Shown in pieces: positions 51,597 to 60,142 of a stretch of 64,000 bases of DNA (position 1 is its first letter; every line of letters begins with the position of its first letter). Source of the stretch: DATFVJ01 sp963851085 (lineage in GTDB: Bacteria; Actinomycetota; Actinomycetes; Streptosporangiales; Streptosporangiaceae). The stretch covers positions 277,691 through 341,690 of the forward strand of contig CAWKNX010000001.1 in assembly GCA_963851085.1 (NCBI GenBank), given 5' to 3'. A model generated the notes under the pieces. The model was not told where the DNA came from. It worked only from the letters and a program-made list of their open reading frames with translations, and did not search any database. The translations under genes and the position numbers were made by a program.

Positions 51597-52565
51597 TCAG
51601 CCGGGAAGGCTGGCGTGGCGGCGCACGGTGGCGGCGAGCCTTTCTGGGTTCGCGACCGTCAGTGTAAGGCCGGGGTGGCGGATCAGGCCGAGCGGGTCGA
51701 TGCCGCGTACCGGTTCCCGGAAGAGAAGGCAGACCCCGCGGGCGTGGGTGGTGCCGAAGGTCAGGCCGTGGTCGGCCAGCGACAGCCGCGGGCCGATCGC
51801 GCGGTGCCAGCGATAGGGGCCGGTGAGGCGGACCGCTTGCACGTTGGCCGGTGTGGTGCGGCAGGCCCACGGCCCGAAACAGGCCACCAGACGGTCGGCG
51901 GCGACGGTGATGTGCGCCGTCGCCGGGGTCACCCCGAGCGCGGCCAGTGGCAGCCGGAACCGGGGGTCGAAGGCCATCTCGAACTGCTCGGCCTCCGGCC
52001 CGGCCGGTGCTGGTGCGGCGGCCGGCTCCGGTGCGGTGGCCAGCGCGGTGTCGATGGCGGCGGCCGTGACCGGATCGAAGCCGCCTGATCCGCGCCAGGC
52101 GACCCGGCCGGCCCGGTCCACCAGGCACAGCCAGATCGTGCTGCGGTCATCGATGCCCAGCGGAGCGGTCACCCGGCGGACGTCGGTGTACACCGTCAGG
52201 GTCCGCCGCCGCACCGCCTCGTCGCGGATCGCCGCCGCCATGCCGCCGTCGATGGCCGCCCGGGCGGGTTGCCACTGCAGCCCGATCGCCGGCAGCTCAA
52301 CGAACCGGAGCCCGGGGTCGGTGGCCGCCCGCTGTTCCAGCCAGGGCACCCACGAGTCGACCAGGCTCTGCTGGTCACGCCGGAAGGCGATAAGAACGAC
52401 GTTGCGCCCACCGGGCAGGCCGGCCGGCAGTGTCACCTCGCGTCCGTCGAGGTCACGCGCCGCCAGCTGCGGAAACGACACCCCGATCATCATCTGAGGG
52501 TACGCCGGGACGCCGTCCGGTGGAGTCCGGCGCCGGTGCGGTCGCGCGGGTGGCGATTCGGTCAC
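51597..52565 (-). CDS. Thioredoxin-like (peroxiredoxin/ATP10-like) protein with extra C-terminal domain
   Basis: 322 aa. N-terminal half: MMIGVSFPQLAARDLDGREVTLPAGLPGGRNVVLIAFRRDQQSLVDSWVPWLEQRA is thioredoxin-fold but without the CxxC or peroxidatic Cys (FRRDQQ in place of FSPFCTP-type). C-terminal 130 residues (AEQFEMAFDPRFRLPLAALGVTPATAHITVAADRLVACFGPW, TGPYRWHRAIGPRLSL, TFGTTHARGVCLLFREPVRG) form a second, unassigned domain. Start overlaps the methyltransferase stop (ATGA), so it is the last gene of the light-cluster operon. Confidence 0.65.
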   Translation of the reverse strand: MTESPPARPHRRRTPPDGVPAYPQMMIGVSFPQLAARDLDGREVTLPAGLPGGRNVVLIAFRRDQQSLVDSWVPWLEQRAATDPGLRFVELPAIGLQWQPARAAIDGGMAAAIRDEAVRRRTLTVYTDVRRVTAPLGIDDRSTIWLCLVDRAGRVAWRGSGGFDPVTAAAIDTALATAPEPAAAPAPAGPEAEQFEMAFDPRFRLPLAALGVTPATAHITVAADRLVACFGPWACRTTPANVQAVRLTGPYRWHRAIGPRLSLADHGLTFGTTHARGVCLLFREPVRGIDPLGLIRHPGLTLTVANPERLAATVRRHASLPG

Positions 52566-53830
52566 GAGTCACGTTCCAGCAGGAGCTGGTGAACATCGAG
52601 GTAACCGGCCCGGAAACCAGCTTCGGAGTAGGCCAGGTAGAGGTTCCACATGCGCTGGAAGGTGGGGCCGAACCCGAGTTGCGTGGCGGCGTCGGCGGCG
52701 GCCAGGAACCGCTTCCGCCATTCGGCCAGGGTGCGGGCGTAGTGCTGGCCCATGGGGCAGTCCGCCGTCACGCGCAGGCTGGTGTGGCTGCGCAGGACGT
52801 CGGTGATCGCCTGCAGGGAGGGGATCTGCCCGCCCGGGAAGATGTACTTGTGGATCCAGGTGTGGCCGCCGCGGGTGGCGAGCATGCGGTCATGTGGCAT
52901 GGTGATCGCCTGCAGCCCGGCCAGGCCCCCCGGGGACAGCAGCCGGTCGATGGTGGAGAAGTAGCTGGGCCAATATCGCTCGCCGACCGCCTCGATCATC
53001 TCCACGCTCAGGACCACGTCATAGCGCCCGGTGGCCTGGCGGTAATCGCGCAGTTGCACGTCTACCCGGTCGGCGACGCCGGCGGCGGCGGCGTGCCGCC
53101 TGGCGGTGGCCCATTGTGAGGGTGAGATGGTGAGGGTGGTCACCCGGGCGCCGCGGGCGGCGGCGCGGATGGCTAGTTCCCCCCACCCGGTGCCGATCTC
53201 CAGCACGGTGGTACCGGGCCCGGTCCGGGTGCGGTCGAGCAGCGTGTCGATCTTGCGGCGCTGGGCGTCGGCGAGGGTGTCGCCGGGGGCGAACAGGCCG
53301 CTGGAGTAGGTCATGGTGGGGTCGAGGAAGAGGGCGAAGAGGTCATCGGACAGGTCGTAGTGCCGTTCGATGTTGCGCCGCGCGCCCTCGATGGTGGCCT
53401 CCTCGGCGGCTGGTTCCCGTGGGACGTACCAGGGCCGCAGCGCCTGCAACGGCGCCGGCACGAGCGTGGTCACGTGCTGTGCGAAGACGGTGAACAGGCC
53501 GGCCAGATCGTCGCTGTCCCAATCCCCAGCCATATAGCTCTCGGCGAGGCCCGCCGTTCCGGAGCCGAGGCGCCGGTAGAAGGCATCCTCGTCGCGGATC
53601 ACCAGCACCGGGGATCCGGGGCCGCCGCCGGACATGCTGCCGTCCGGGATCTGGATCCGGATCGGCAGCCGGGTGGCGGCCCGGCGCAGGAGCGCCCGGG
53701 CCACCAGTGCCCGGGCACCGCTGGCGGCGCCGGCCGGGACGGCCGGGACAGTCGGCTGGGAGCCCGGGACGGGCGCGCCGGGCTGCCCGCCCGGCGATGG
53801 GCGTGGTGAGGAAACGGTCGCGGTCGTCAT
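52562..53830 (-). CDS. Cyclopropane-fatty-acyl-phospholipid synthase-like methyltransferase
   Basis: 422 aa. FLDPTMTYSSGLFAPGDTLADAQRRKIDTLL, then GTTVLEIGTGWGELAIRAAARGARVTTLTIS, VVLSVEMIEAVGERYWPSYFSTIDRLLSPGGLAGLQAI and KYIFPGGQIPSLQAI are classical CFA synthase motifs. It should methylate unsaturated acyl chains of membrane phospholipids using SAM. ATG 53830 is preceded by GGAAGGTAACC. Clustered with DUF1365 and FAD oxidoreductase genes as in the light-responsive lipid clusters. A truncated second copy lies at 55200-55343. Confidence 0.9.
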   Translation of the reverse strand: MTTATVSSPRPSPGGQPGAPVPGSQPTVPAVPAGAASGARALVARALLRRAATRLPIRIQIPDGSMSGGGPGSPVLVIRDEDAFYRRLGSGTAGLAESYMAGDWDSDDLAGLFTVFAQHVTTLVPAPLQALRPWYVPREPAAEEATIEGARRNIERHYDLSDDLFALFLDPTMTYSSGLFAPGDTLADAQRRKIDTLLDRTRTGPGTTVLEIGTGWGELAIRAAARGARVTTLTISPSQWATARRHAAAAGVADRVDVQLRDYRQATGRYDVVLSVEMIEAVGERYWPSYFSTIDRLLSPGGLAGLQAITMPHDRMLATRGGHTWIHKYIFPGGQIPSLQAITDVLRSHTSLRVTADCPMGQHYARTLAEWRKRFLAAADAATQLGFGPTFQRMWNLYLAYSEAGFRAGYLDVHQLLLERDS

Positions 53831-53983
53831 TGGTTACCTTCCTGCGGACGATGGAATGGCCGGGCGAAAACCGGCGGGCGGCGGGGGACCCCGTGCCGCA
53901 CATAGGTTCAGGTTTGTGTCTTCTGATGGGGGCATCTGCCAGAGAAGCTCGGCGTTGGCTCATGCACGGCCGGACCCGGTTGG

Positions 53984-54412
53984 TCAGAGTTGGTTCAGCG
54001 CTTTGTGCATGCCGGTCTCCGCTTCGGTGCCGAGTCGCTCGAAGGCGGGCCTGAGCAACGGGGCGAGGAGACGGGATGGGCCCTTGAAGGTGAACTCGGC
54101 TGTGTAGGTCACCTCCGTGCCGGCATCGACGCTGCGGAAGCTCATGGTGTCGACGGCGATGACGGTCTTGTTCTCCCCGCGGAGCCGAATGAGCTCACCG
54201 GGGATGAACTCACGCACTATGTATGTCAGCTGGGTCTGCCGGCCGAGGAACGTGGAGGTGTTGAGGTAGGTGGTGCCGACGCCTCCGTCGCCATGGTGGT
54301 TCACGGTGGCCACGGTGCCCGGGTCCCACTCGGTCGTCGTGGTGAAGTCGGAGAGGTAGTTGAACACCGCGTCGAGCGGCTTGTCGACGAAGACGGTCTT
54401 CTGCAATCTCAT
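53984..54412 (-). CDS. SRPBCC (START-like) family protein
   Basis: 142 aa from ATG 54412 (RLQKTVFVDKPLDAVFNYLSDFTTTTEWDPGTVATVN). GIGTTYLNTSTFLGRQTQ-type strand and ENKTVIAVDTMSFRSVDAGTEVTYTAEFTFKGPSRLLAPLLRPAF complete the hydrophobic-pocket fold. Likely a lipid- or polyketide-binding accessory. The longer reading frame upstream of the ATG is discarded. Gap of 50 bases to the SDR gene; same operon. Confidence 0.85.
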   Translation of the reverse strand: MRLQKTVFVDKPLDAVFNYLSDFTTTTEWDPGTVATVNHHGDGGVGTTYLNTSTFLGRQTQLTYIVREFIPGELIRLRGENKTVIAVDTMSFRSVDAGTEVTYTAEFTFKGPSRLLAPLLRPAFERLGTEAETGMHKALNQL

Positions 54413-54462
54413 GGCGTCCTTCGGTTCTCCTTGGTCTTGGGGGAGTGGTCGGGGCGGGCGCG

Positions 54463-55209
54463 TCAGGCGAGTGAGGTGCGAGCCCACAGGGCCGTCCAGG
54501 CACGAGCGGGGACGAGGCGCGCGGTCTTCATCAGCAGCGCCATCCGGGTGGGGAAGACGATCTCGGTGCGGTCACGCTCCAGCCCGTCGCAGATAGATCG
54601 TGCGGCCTCGTCGGCACCGATGATGAAGGGCATGGGGAAGGGGTTACCGGCCGTCAGGTCGGTGCGGACGAACCCTGGGCAGATCGTCGTCACGTGCACC
54701 CCGGTCCGGGCGATGTGGACGCGCAGGGACTCGAGCAGGTTGATCTGTGCCGCCTTTGTCGCGCCGTAGGCCTCGGAGCCGGCCAGCCCGCGGTATCCGG
54801 CCACGGACGCGATGCCAGCGATGACGCCGTGGTGTCGCCGCAGCATGCCGGGCAGCACGGCCGCGATGGAGTTGCTCATCCCGGCGAGGTTGACCCGGAT
54901 GTGCTGGTCGAAGACCGCGGTGTCCCAGTCCGCCGGGTCCATCTGCTTCCAGTAGCCGGCGGACAGCACGGCAAGGTCGATGGGCCCGAACTCTTCGTGC
55001 ACTCGCGCGGCGGCGGCCGCAACCGACGCAGCGTCGGTGACGTCGAGCGGCACGACGAGCATGTGCCCTCCCGACACCTGCCGAAGCTGCTCGTCGCGGC
55101 GGGCCGAGATCGCGACGGTGCTGCCACGGGATGCGAGCTCCCGGGCGACCGCTGCGCCGATACCGCTTGATGCGCCGACGACCCAGGCGACCTTGCCGTT
55201 CAGCTCCAC
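54463..55209 (-). CDS. Short-chain dehydrogenase/reductase (SDR)
   Basis: 248 aa from GTG 55209. GKVAWVVGASSGIGAAVARELASRGSTVAISAR (NAD(P) Rossmann motif), VLSAGYWKQMD, SYxxxK-type SVAGYRGLAGSEAYGATKAAQINLLESLRV carries the catalytic Tyr/Lys. Start overlaps the stop of the CFA remnant. A generic oxidoreductase of the light cluster; substrate not inferable. Confidence 0.88.
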   Translation of the reverse strand: MELNGKVAWVVGASSGIGAAVARELASRGSTVAISARRDEQLRQVSGGHMLVVPLDVTDAASVAAAAARVHEEFGPIDLAVLSAGYWKQMDPADWDTAVFDQHIRVNLAGMSNSIAAVLPGMLRRHHGVIAGIASVAGYRGLAGSEAYGATKAAQINLLESLRVHIARTGVHVTTICPGFVRTDLTAGNPFPMPFIIGADEAARSICDGLERDRTEIVFPTRMALLMKTARLVPARAWTALWARTSLA

Positions 55210-55343
55210 ACCGGCTCCCGGGTCATCTCGAGCTGGCTCACGCCGAGGTGACCGCTGCGGAAGCCCGCCTCGGAGTGTGCGAGGTAGAACTCCCACATCC
55301 GCCGGAAGGTCTCGGGTGAGCTGACGGAGGTCGATACGGTCAT
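55200..55343 (-). pseudogene. 47-codon CFA-synthase C-terminal remnant
   Basis: ATG 55343 (MTVSTSVSSPETFRRMWEFYLAHSEAGFRSGHLGVSQLEMTREPVWS) matches the last 35 residues of the intact CFA gene (PTFQRMWNLYLAYSEAGFRAGYLDVHQ). Start and stop survive but the catalytic middle is gone: an internally deleted paralogue. It starts right after the DUF1365 stop and overlaps the SDR start. Confidence 0.78.
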
Positions 55344-55345
55344 GG

Positions 55346-56128
55346 TCAGACCCCTTCCTGCCGGGTGTGGTGTGGCCGGGAGCGGATGGGCAGACGATGG
55401 AGCCAGAGCCAGATGCCGTGCATCCGGATCAGGGCCGAGATCCGTTGGGGCATGAAGGGCTGGCGAATGAGCCGGCGGGCCAGAGCCGCGCGAGTCGCGG
55501 GTTCCGGCCAGCCCTGGAAGGTCGCAGTGAACGCCACGGCATCCTGCCGTCGCAGCGTCACGGTCGTGGAGACAAGGTCCGGCCTCAGGGTGAACCGCAG
55601 TTCGTAGGTGCCGCTGACGTCGAAGAACGGGGAGACGTGGAAGTCCTTGCCGGTCACGGCGACCCCGGCCTCGTCCGGCCGCAGTAGGTAGGCGTGCCGC
55701 TCGCCGTAGGTGTTGTGGACCTCTGCGACGACACACGCGAGGACACCGTCGCAGTCGTAGCACCAGAAGACCGATAGTGGGTCGAACACGTGGCCCAGGA
55801 CCCGGGCGTTGGCCAGCATGAGCACTCGTCCCCGGTCACCGAGCTGGATGCCGCCCCGCGCCAGGTAGTTCTGGATGTTGCGCTTGATCGGCAGGCGGGG
55901 GTCGCCGAGGTGGTCAGCGCTGCTGAAGTGTGCGAACGCCCTGAGGTGCCAAGGCTGGCGGGGGAGCGAGTCCAGGTCGACCAGCCACTGGTAGACGCGG
56001 TGGCGAAAGGCGTGCCGGACCGGTCCGGGGCGCCGGTGCGTGACCTTGCCGACGACCAGGGCCGGCAGTTGGGGCAGCTGCGGGCGTACGCGTGCGGAGG
56101 CCGGCGTGAGGACGGGGACCAAGCTCAC
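55346..56128 (-). CDS. DUF1365 domain-containing protein
   Basis: 260 aa from GTG 56128, overlapping the flavoprotein stop (GTGA). RRPGPVRHAFRHRVYQWLVDLDSLPRQP, AYLARGGIQLGDRGRVLMLANARVLGHVFDPLSVFWCYD (NARVLGHVFDPLSVFWCY) and HNTYGERHAYLL are diagnostic. DUF1365 proteins lie with CFA-like enzymes and FAD oxidoreductases in lipid-modification clusters. Enzyme activity unproven. Confidence 0.92.
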   Translation of the reverse strand: MSLVPVLTPASARVRPQLPQLPALVVGKVTHRRPGPVRHAFRHRVYQWLVDLDSLPRQPWHLRAFAHFSSADHLGDPRLPIKRNIQNYLARGGIQLGDRGRVLMLANARVLGHVFDPLSVFWCYDCDGVLACVVAEVHNTYGERHAYLLRPDEAGVAVTGKDFHVSPFFDVSGTYELRFTLRPDLVSTTVTLRRQDAVAFTATFQGWPEPATRAALARRLIRQPFMPQRISALIRMHGIWLWLHRLPIRSRPHHTRQEGV

Positions 56129-57462
56129 CAGGCCACTCCGAAGTGCCGTGCCGCCGCCACTCCGGAGCGGCACCCGTCCTCATGGAATCCCCACCCGTGG
56201 TAGGCGCCGGCATACACGGTGCGGTCGGTGGCCAGGCTGGCAAGCCGCGACTGCGCGCGGACCGCTTCGGGGGTGTAGATCGGGTGCTCGTATTCCATCG
56301 TCGCCACGATCGACTCCGGGTCGAGGCGTTCGCGGTCGTTGAGCGTGACGAGGAAATCCTGCGCGGCACGGTGTCCCTGGAGCCGGTTCATCCAGTACGT
56401 CACCACGGCGGGCTGGTCGGGCCGGTCGCAGGACGTCATCCGGTAGTTCCACGACGCCCGGGCGTTCCGTGCCTCCGGCAGCACCGAACTGTCGGTGTGC
56501 AGCACCGTGACGTTGCGCGAGTAGCCGAACTCCTTGAGGGTGGTGACCTCCTCGTCGCCCGGGTCGGTGAGCAGGCCGAGGGCCTGGTCGGCGTGGGTCG
56601 CGATGACGACGCGGTCCACGCGGGTGACCTGCCCGGTGACGTCCCGGATCTGGACGCCGTCCTCGCGCCGGGTGACGTCGGTGACGGCGTGGGCCGCGCG
56701 CACGTCCTTGAGCAGCCCGGCGAGCCGCTCGACGTAGACCCGTGACCCACCGGTCACGGTGTACCACTGGAGTGACCCGCCGACCCGGAGCAGGCCGTGA
56801 TGGTCGAGGAACCGGAAGAGATAGCGCGCCGGATAGACCAGCGTCGTCTCCCGCCCGGCGGACCACACGCACGAGACGACCGGAACGGCGTAGTGGGCGA
56901 CGAAGTAGCCGCTGAACCCCTCCCGCTCCAAAAACTCGCCGTAGGTCGTGAGGTTCTCGTCGTCCGTCGTGCGCAGGAAGGCCAGTGCGCGCCGGTGGAA
57001 CCGCTTGACCTGCCACAGCATCCGGACGAACCGGGGGTCGAGGAGGCGGCGCGGCTGGGCGAACACCCCGCGAAGCCCGCGGCCGCCCGCATACTCCAGC
57101 CCGCACTCCTCGCAGCGGACGCTCATGCTCATCTCGGTGGGGCGCACCTGCACGTCGAGCTCGCCGAAGAGCTTGCGCAGCCAGGGGTAGGTGACGTCGT
57201 TGTGGACGATGAACCCGCTGTCGACGGCGTGCCGCCTTCCGTCCGGGTCGGGGACGTCGTGGGTGTGCGCGTGGCCACCGAGCCGGTCGGCCGCCTCGAA
57301 GAGGGTGACGTCGTGGGTGCGGGAGAGCAGGTAGGCCGCGGTGAGGCCGGAGACCCCTGCCCCGATGACGGCAACCGACGGCCGCCGTGCGTCCGCGGCT
57401 GTGCCGTGTTCCTGGGACGCGGAGCCGGTGGCGGTCGCCGGGCCGTTGGCGTGGGAGCCCAT
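56125..57462 (-). CDS. FAD-dependent oxidoreductase (amine-oxidase/desaturase-like)
   Basis: 445 aa. VAVIGAGVSGLTAAYLLSRTHDVTLFEAADRLGGHAHT is the FAD-binding GxGxxG with HTHDV; AVDSGFIVHNDVTYPWL, FVAHYAVPVVSCVWSAG and DRVVIATHADQALGLLTDPG follow. C-terminus YAGAYHGWGFHEDGCRSGVAAARHF is typical of the DUF1365-linked flavoprotein. Start ATG 57462 faces the CarH-like gene; the 95-bp gap should hold both promoters. Confidence 0.9.
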   Translation of the reverse strand: MGSHANGPATATGSASQEHGTAADARRPSVAVIGAGVSGLTAAYLLSRTHDVTLFEAADRLGGHAHTHDVPDPDGRRHAVDSGFIVHNDVTYPWLRKLFGELDVQVRPTEMSMSVRCEECGLEYAGGRGLRGVFAQPRRLLDPRFVRMLWQVKRFHRRALAFLRTTDDENLTTYGEFLEREGFSGYFVAHYAVPVVSCVWSAGRETTLVYPARYLFRFLDHHGLLRVGGSLQWYTVTGGSRVYVERLAGLLKDVRAAHAVTDVTRREDGVQIRDVTGQVTRVDRVVIATHADQALGLLTDPGDEEVTTLKEFGYSRNVTVLHTDSSVLPEARNARASWNYRMTSCDRPDQPAVVTYWMNRLQGHRAAQDFLVTLNDRERLDPESIVATMEYEHPIYTPEAVRAQSRLASLATDRTVYAGAYHGWGFHEDGCRSGVAAARHFGVAW

Positions 57463-57557
57463 TGTGTTCAGCCTTCGTCTAGAGTTTGTCTAGGAATGAC
57501 GGTAGCCTTCGCGGCCAGCATTGTCAAATGTCTGTCGAAGTACTGTAGATTGTTGGC
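57463..57557. promoter_or_regulatory. Divergent promoter/operator region of the light cluster
   Basis: 95 bases between the flavoprotein and regulator starts, locally lower in GC. GTCTAGAGTTTGTCTAG contains GTCTAG twice; a second group (TTGTCAAATGTCTGTCG) has TGTC three times. Directly repeated TGTC-type units fit cooperative MerR/CarH binding. Which units are the operator is a guess. Confidence 0.45.
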
Positions 57558-58460
57558 ATGGACACTCCCGACGGCCCGCCGGTGCTGCGCATCGGTGAGC
57601 TGAGCCGGCGCCTCGGGGTGAGCGACCACGTCCTGCGGGCGTGGGAGAGCCGCTACGGCCTCCTTCAGCCGGTGCGCTCAGCGGGCGGCTTCCGGTTGTA
57701 CTCCGAGGCGGACGCGCTGCGGGTCCGCCGGATGCAGGCCCACCTCGCCCACGGGCTGTCGGCCGCCGAGGCGGCGCGAGCGGTGCTCGGGGAGGACAGC
57801 GGGGCCGGGGCGGGCCCCGGCCGGGCCGCCGGGCCGCGCCACGCCCCGCCGGCGGCGAGTGAGCTGTCCGGTGCCCTCCGGCAGGCCCTCGACGCCTTCG
57901 ACGAGCCAGCCGCCCAGGCGGTCCTTGACCGGCTGGTGTCCGATCTCTCCCTGACGACGGTGCTCCGGGACGTTGTGCTGCCGTTTCTCACCGAACTCGG
58001 GGAGCGCTGGGAGCGTGGCACGGCCAGCGTCGCCCAGGAGCACTTCGCGAGCAACGTCATCCGCGGGCGGCTCGCTGGGCTGGCCCGGGGCTGGGGGAAC
58101 GGGCACGGCCCCCGTGCGGTCCTCGCCTGCCCCCCCGGGGAACTCCATGACCTGGCGCTGATGGTCTTCGGCATCGTGCTCAACCGCAACGGGTGGCGGA
58201 TCGACTATCTCGGGATGAGCACCCCGGTCGAGGAGCTGACCCGGACGGTCGGCGCAAGGCGCCCGGACCTCGTCGTCCTGGCCGCCACCCTGCCGGAGAA
58301 CCTCGAGCCCCTCGCTGCACAGCTCACCGCGCTCGCCCAGCGTGCTCCGCTCGCCCTGGCAGGAGCCGGCGCCACGGCGGAGATCGCGGCCGTCGTGGGG
58401 GCACGGCTGCTGACCGGTGACCCGGTCACCGAGGCCGAAAACGTCAGGTGGCCGCGGTGA
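57558..58460 (+). CDS. MerR-family regulator with B12-binding domain (CarH/LitR-type photoreceptor)
   Basis: 300 aa. RIGELSRRLGVSDHVLRAWESRYGLLQPVRSAGGFRLYSEADALRVRRM is the MerR HTH. LTELGERWERGTASVAQEHFAS holds the W-x9-EH of light-sensing CarH-type proteins, and GELHDLALMVFGIVLNRNGWRIDYLG the cobalamin-binding (ExH) loop. The linker is Gly/Ala rich. It should form a dark tetramer with adenosylcobalamin on the operator and fall apart in light, derepressing both arms of the cluster. The stop overlaps the next gene. Confidence 0.88.
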   Translation: MDTPDGPPVLRIGELSRRLGVSDHVLRAWESRYGLLQPVRSAGGFRLYSEADALRVRRMQAHLAHGLSAAEAARAVLGEDSGAGAGPGRAAGPRHAPPAASELSGALRQALDAFDEPAAQAVLDRLVSDLSLTTVLRDVVLPFLTELGERWERGTASVAQEHFASNVIRGRLAGLARGWGNGHGPRAVLACPPGELHDLALMVFGIVLNRNGWRIDYLGMSTPVEELTRTVGARRPDLVVLAATLPENLEPLAAQLTALAQRAPLALAGAGATAEIAAVVGARLLTGDPVTEAENVRWPR

Positions 58461-59353
58461 AGGTGCTGGTGGGCGGCGCCTCCGGCTTCGTGGGCAGCCG
58501 GCTGTGCGCGGCACTGGCCGGGACCGGTCACGACGTGGTCGCGATGACACGCCACCCCGGCTCCTACAACGGTGCGGGTACGCCCGCCTACGGGGACGCG
58601 CACGACCCGGCCACCTTGGGCACGGCTCTGGCCGGCTGCCAGGCGGCCTACTATCTCGTGCACTCGCTGGGCGACGCGGACTTCCAGCGCAAGGATGCCG
58701 CCGCCGCCGAAGCGTTCGGCCAAGCGGCGGCGCGGGCCGGCCTGAGCCGCATCATCTACCTCGGCGGGCTCGGCGACGACGCCGACGCACTGTCGGCACA
58801 CCTACGCAGCCGCCGCGAGGTCGAGAAGCTGCTCGGGTCCGGCGGCGTTCCGGTGACCGTTCTGCGCGCCGGAATCATCGTCGGGCACGGCGGCATCTCG
58901 TGGGAGCTGACGAGACAGCTCGTGGAACACCTGCCCGTGATGGTCACACCGAAGTGGGTCAGCACCCGCACCCAGCCCATCGCCGTCGATGACGCCGTGC
59001 GGTACCTCGTCGGGGTGCTGGCGCTGCCGGAGGCCTCGGGCCGGGTCTTCGACATCGGGGGGCCGGAGGTGCTGCGGTACGTCACGATGCTGCGCCGGGT
59101 CGCCGCCATCCAGGGACGCCCGCTGGTAGTGCTGCCCGTCCCGCTGCTCAGCCCGCGCTTGTCCGCCCTCTGGCTGGCCCTCGTGACCGACGTCGACACG
59201 GCCACCGGCAGCGCGCTGGTCGGCTCGATGACCAACGAGGTCGTGGTACGCGACGACTCGATCCGCGACCTTCTGCCGTTCGACCTCATGCGCTATGACG
59301 AGGCCGTGCTGCAGGCGCTCAGCGAGCACGCTCGAGCACAGCCCCGGCGATGA
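58457..59353 (+). CDS. NAD(P)H-binding (atypical SDR) protein
   Basis: About 298 aa. VKVLVGGASGFVGSRLCAALAGTGHDVVAMTR (Rossmann), AAYYLVHSLG, GLSRIIYLGGLGDD and RTQPIAVDDAVRYLVGVL. Resembles the uncharacterised NAD-epimerase-like proteins common near CarH-type regulators. GTG 58457 overlaps the regulator stop (GTGA), so co-translated; the earlier GTG 58448 is an alternative. Confidence 0.87.
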   Translation: MKVLVGGASGFVGSRLCAALAGTGHDVVAMTRHPGSYNGAGTPAYGDAHDPATLGTALAGCQAAYYLVHSLGDADFQRKDAAAAEAFGQAAARAGLSRIIYLGGLGDDADALSAHLRSRREVEKLLGSGGVPVTVLRAGIIVGHGGISWELTRQLVEHLPVMVTPKWVSTRTQPIAVDDAVRYLVGVLALPEASGRVFDIGGPEVLRYVTMLRRVAAIQGRPLVVLPVPLLSPRLSALWLALVTDVDTATGSALVGSMTNEVVVRDDSIRDLLPFDLMRYDEAVLQALSEHARAQPRR

Positions 59354-60141
59354 CACCGGACAGCGCACGGCGGTGGTGGCAGCAGCGCCAAGCGCCCGCA
59401 CTATCCGGGTCCATGCCCCGGCCGGTGCCCGGCCAGGTCCCGCCTGCGCATTGCGAGCCGGCGGCGATCCGGGCGCGGCGTCGGCGCGTCGTCACCACGG
59501 TCGGCGTCGGGGGCGCGGGACTGCTCGGCATCTCGTTTTCCACCAGGCCCGGCTCGCCACAGTTCTACCTCCTCACCTTGGGCGTCGCGGGAACCTGGAC
59601 GGCCGGCGCCGTCCGCTCAGGCCCCCTGCACCTGGGCTGGATCCAAGGGCGGGACGGCGCCGTACGCCGCCCGGTGGTGATGCCCGTGCTGACCGGCGTC
59701 GGCGCGTTCGGGCTCTGCTACGGCGCGGCGCTGGTGGCCCGGCGCATCCCCCCGCTCGATCGGGCCATCAGCGGCGTCCTGCGCTTCGCGGACAACGGGC
59801 CAGCGCCGTTGGTGGTCCTCACCACGTGCGCCAACGGGGTCGCCGAGGAGCTGTTCTTCCGTGGTGCCCTCTTCTCCGCCGTGGGCGAGCCGCATCCGGT
59901 CGCCAAGACGACGATCGCCTACACCGCGGCGATCATCGCGACCCGCAACCCTGCGCTCGCCCTCGCGGGCGCCGCCATGGGTGTGATCTTCGGTCTGCAG
60001 CGCCGCGCCACCGGCGGCGTCCAGGCGCCTGCGCTCACCCACCTCACCTGGTCCCTCCTCATGCTGCGGTACCTCCCCCCACTGTTCCGCAAGGCCACCC
60101 CAGCGGAGCAACCCGTGCCGGACCCGCGGACTCCAGCATGA
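59350..60141 (+). CDS. CPBP family intramembrane glutamic endopeptidase
   Basis: 263 aa. GVAEELFFRGALFSAVG is the EExxxR catalytic motif of the CAAX/Abi (CPBP) family, ALALAGAAMGVIFGLQRRATGGVQAPALTHLTW the second (HxxxN/H-type). Several membrane helices. Start ATG overlaps the preceding stop. May process a membrane protein or lipid-modified pheromone; in this cluster function is unknown. Confidence 0.85.
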   Translation: MTPDSARRWWQQRQAPALSGSMPRPVPGQVPPAHCEPAAIRARRRRVVTTVGVGGAGLLGISFSTRPGSPQFYLLTLGVAGTWTAGAVRSGPLHLGWIQGRDGAVRRPVVMPVLTGVGAFGLCYGAALVARRIPPLDRAISGVLRFADNGPAPLVVLTTCANGVAEELFFRGALFSAVGEPHPVAKTTIAYTAAIIATRNPALALAGAAMGVIFGLQRRATGGVQAPALTHLTWSLLMLRYLPPLFRKATPAEQPVPDPRTPA

Positions 60142-60142
60142 C

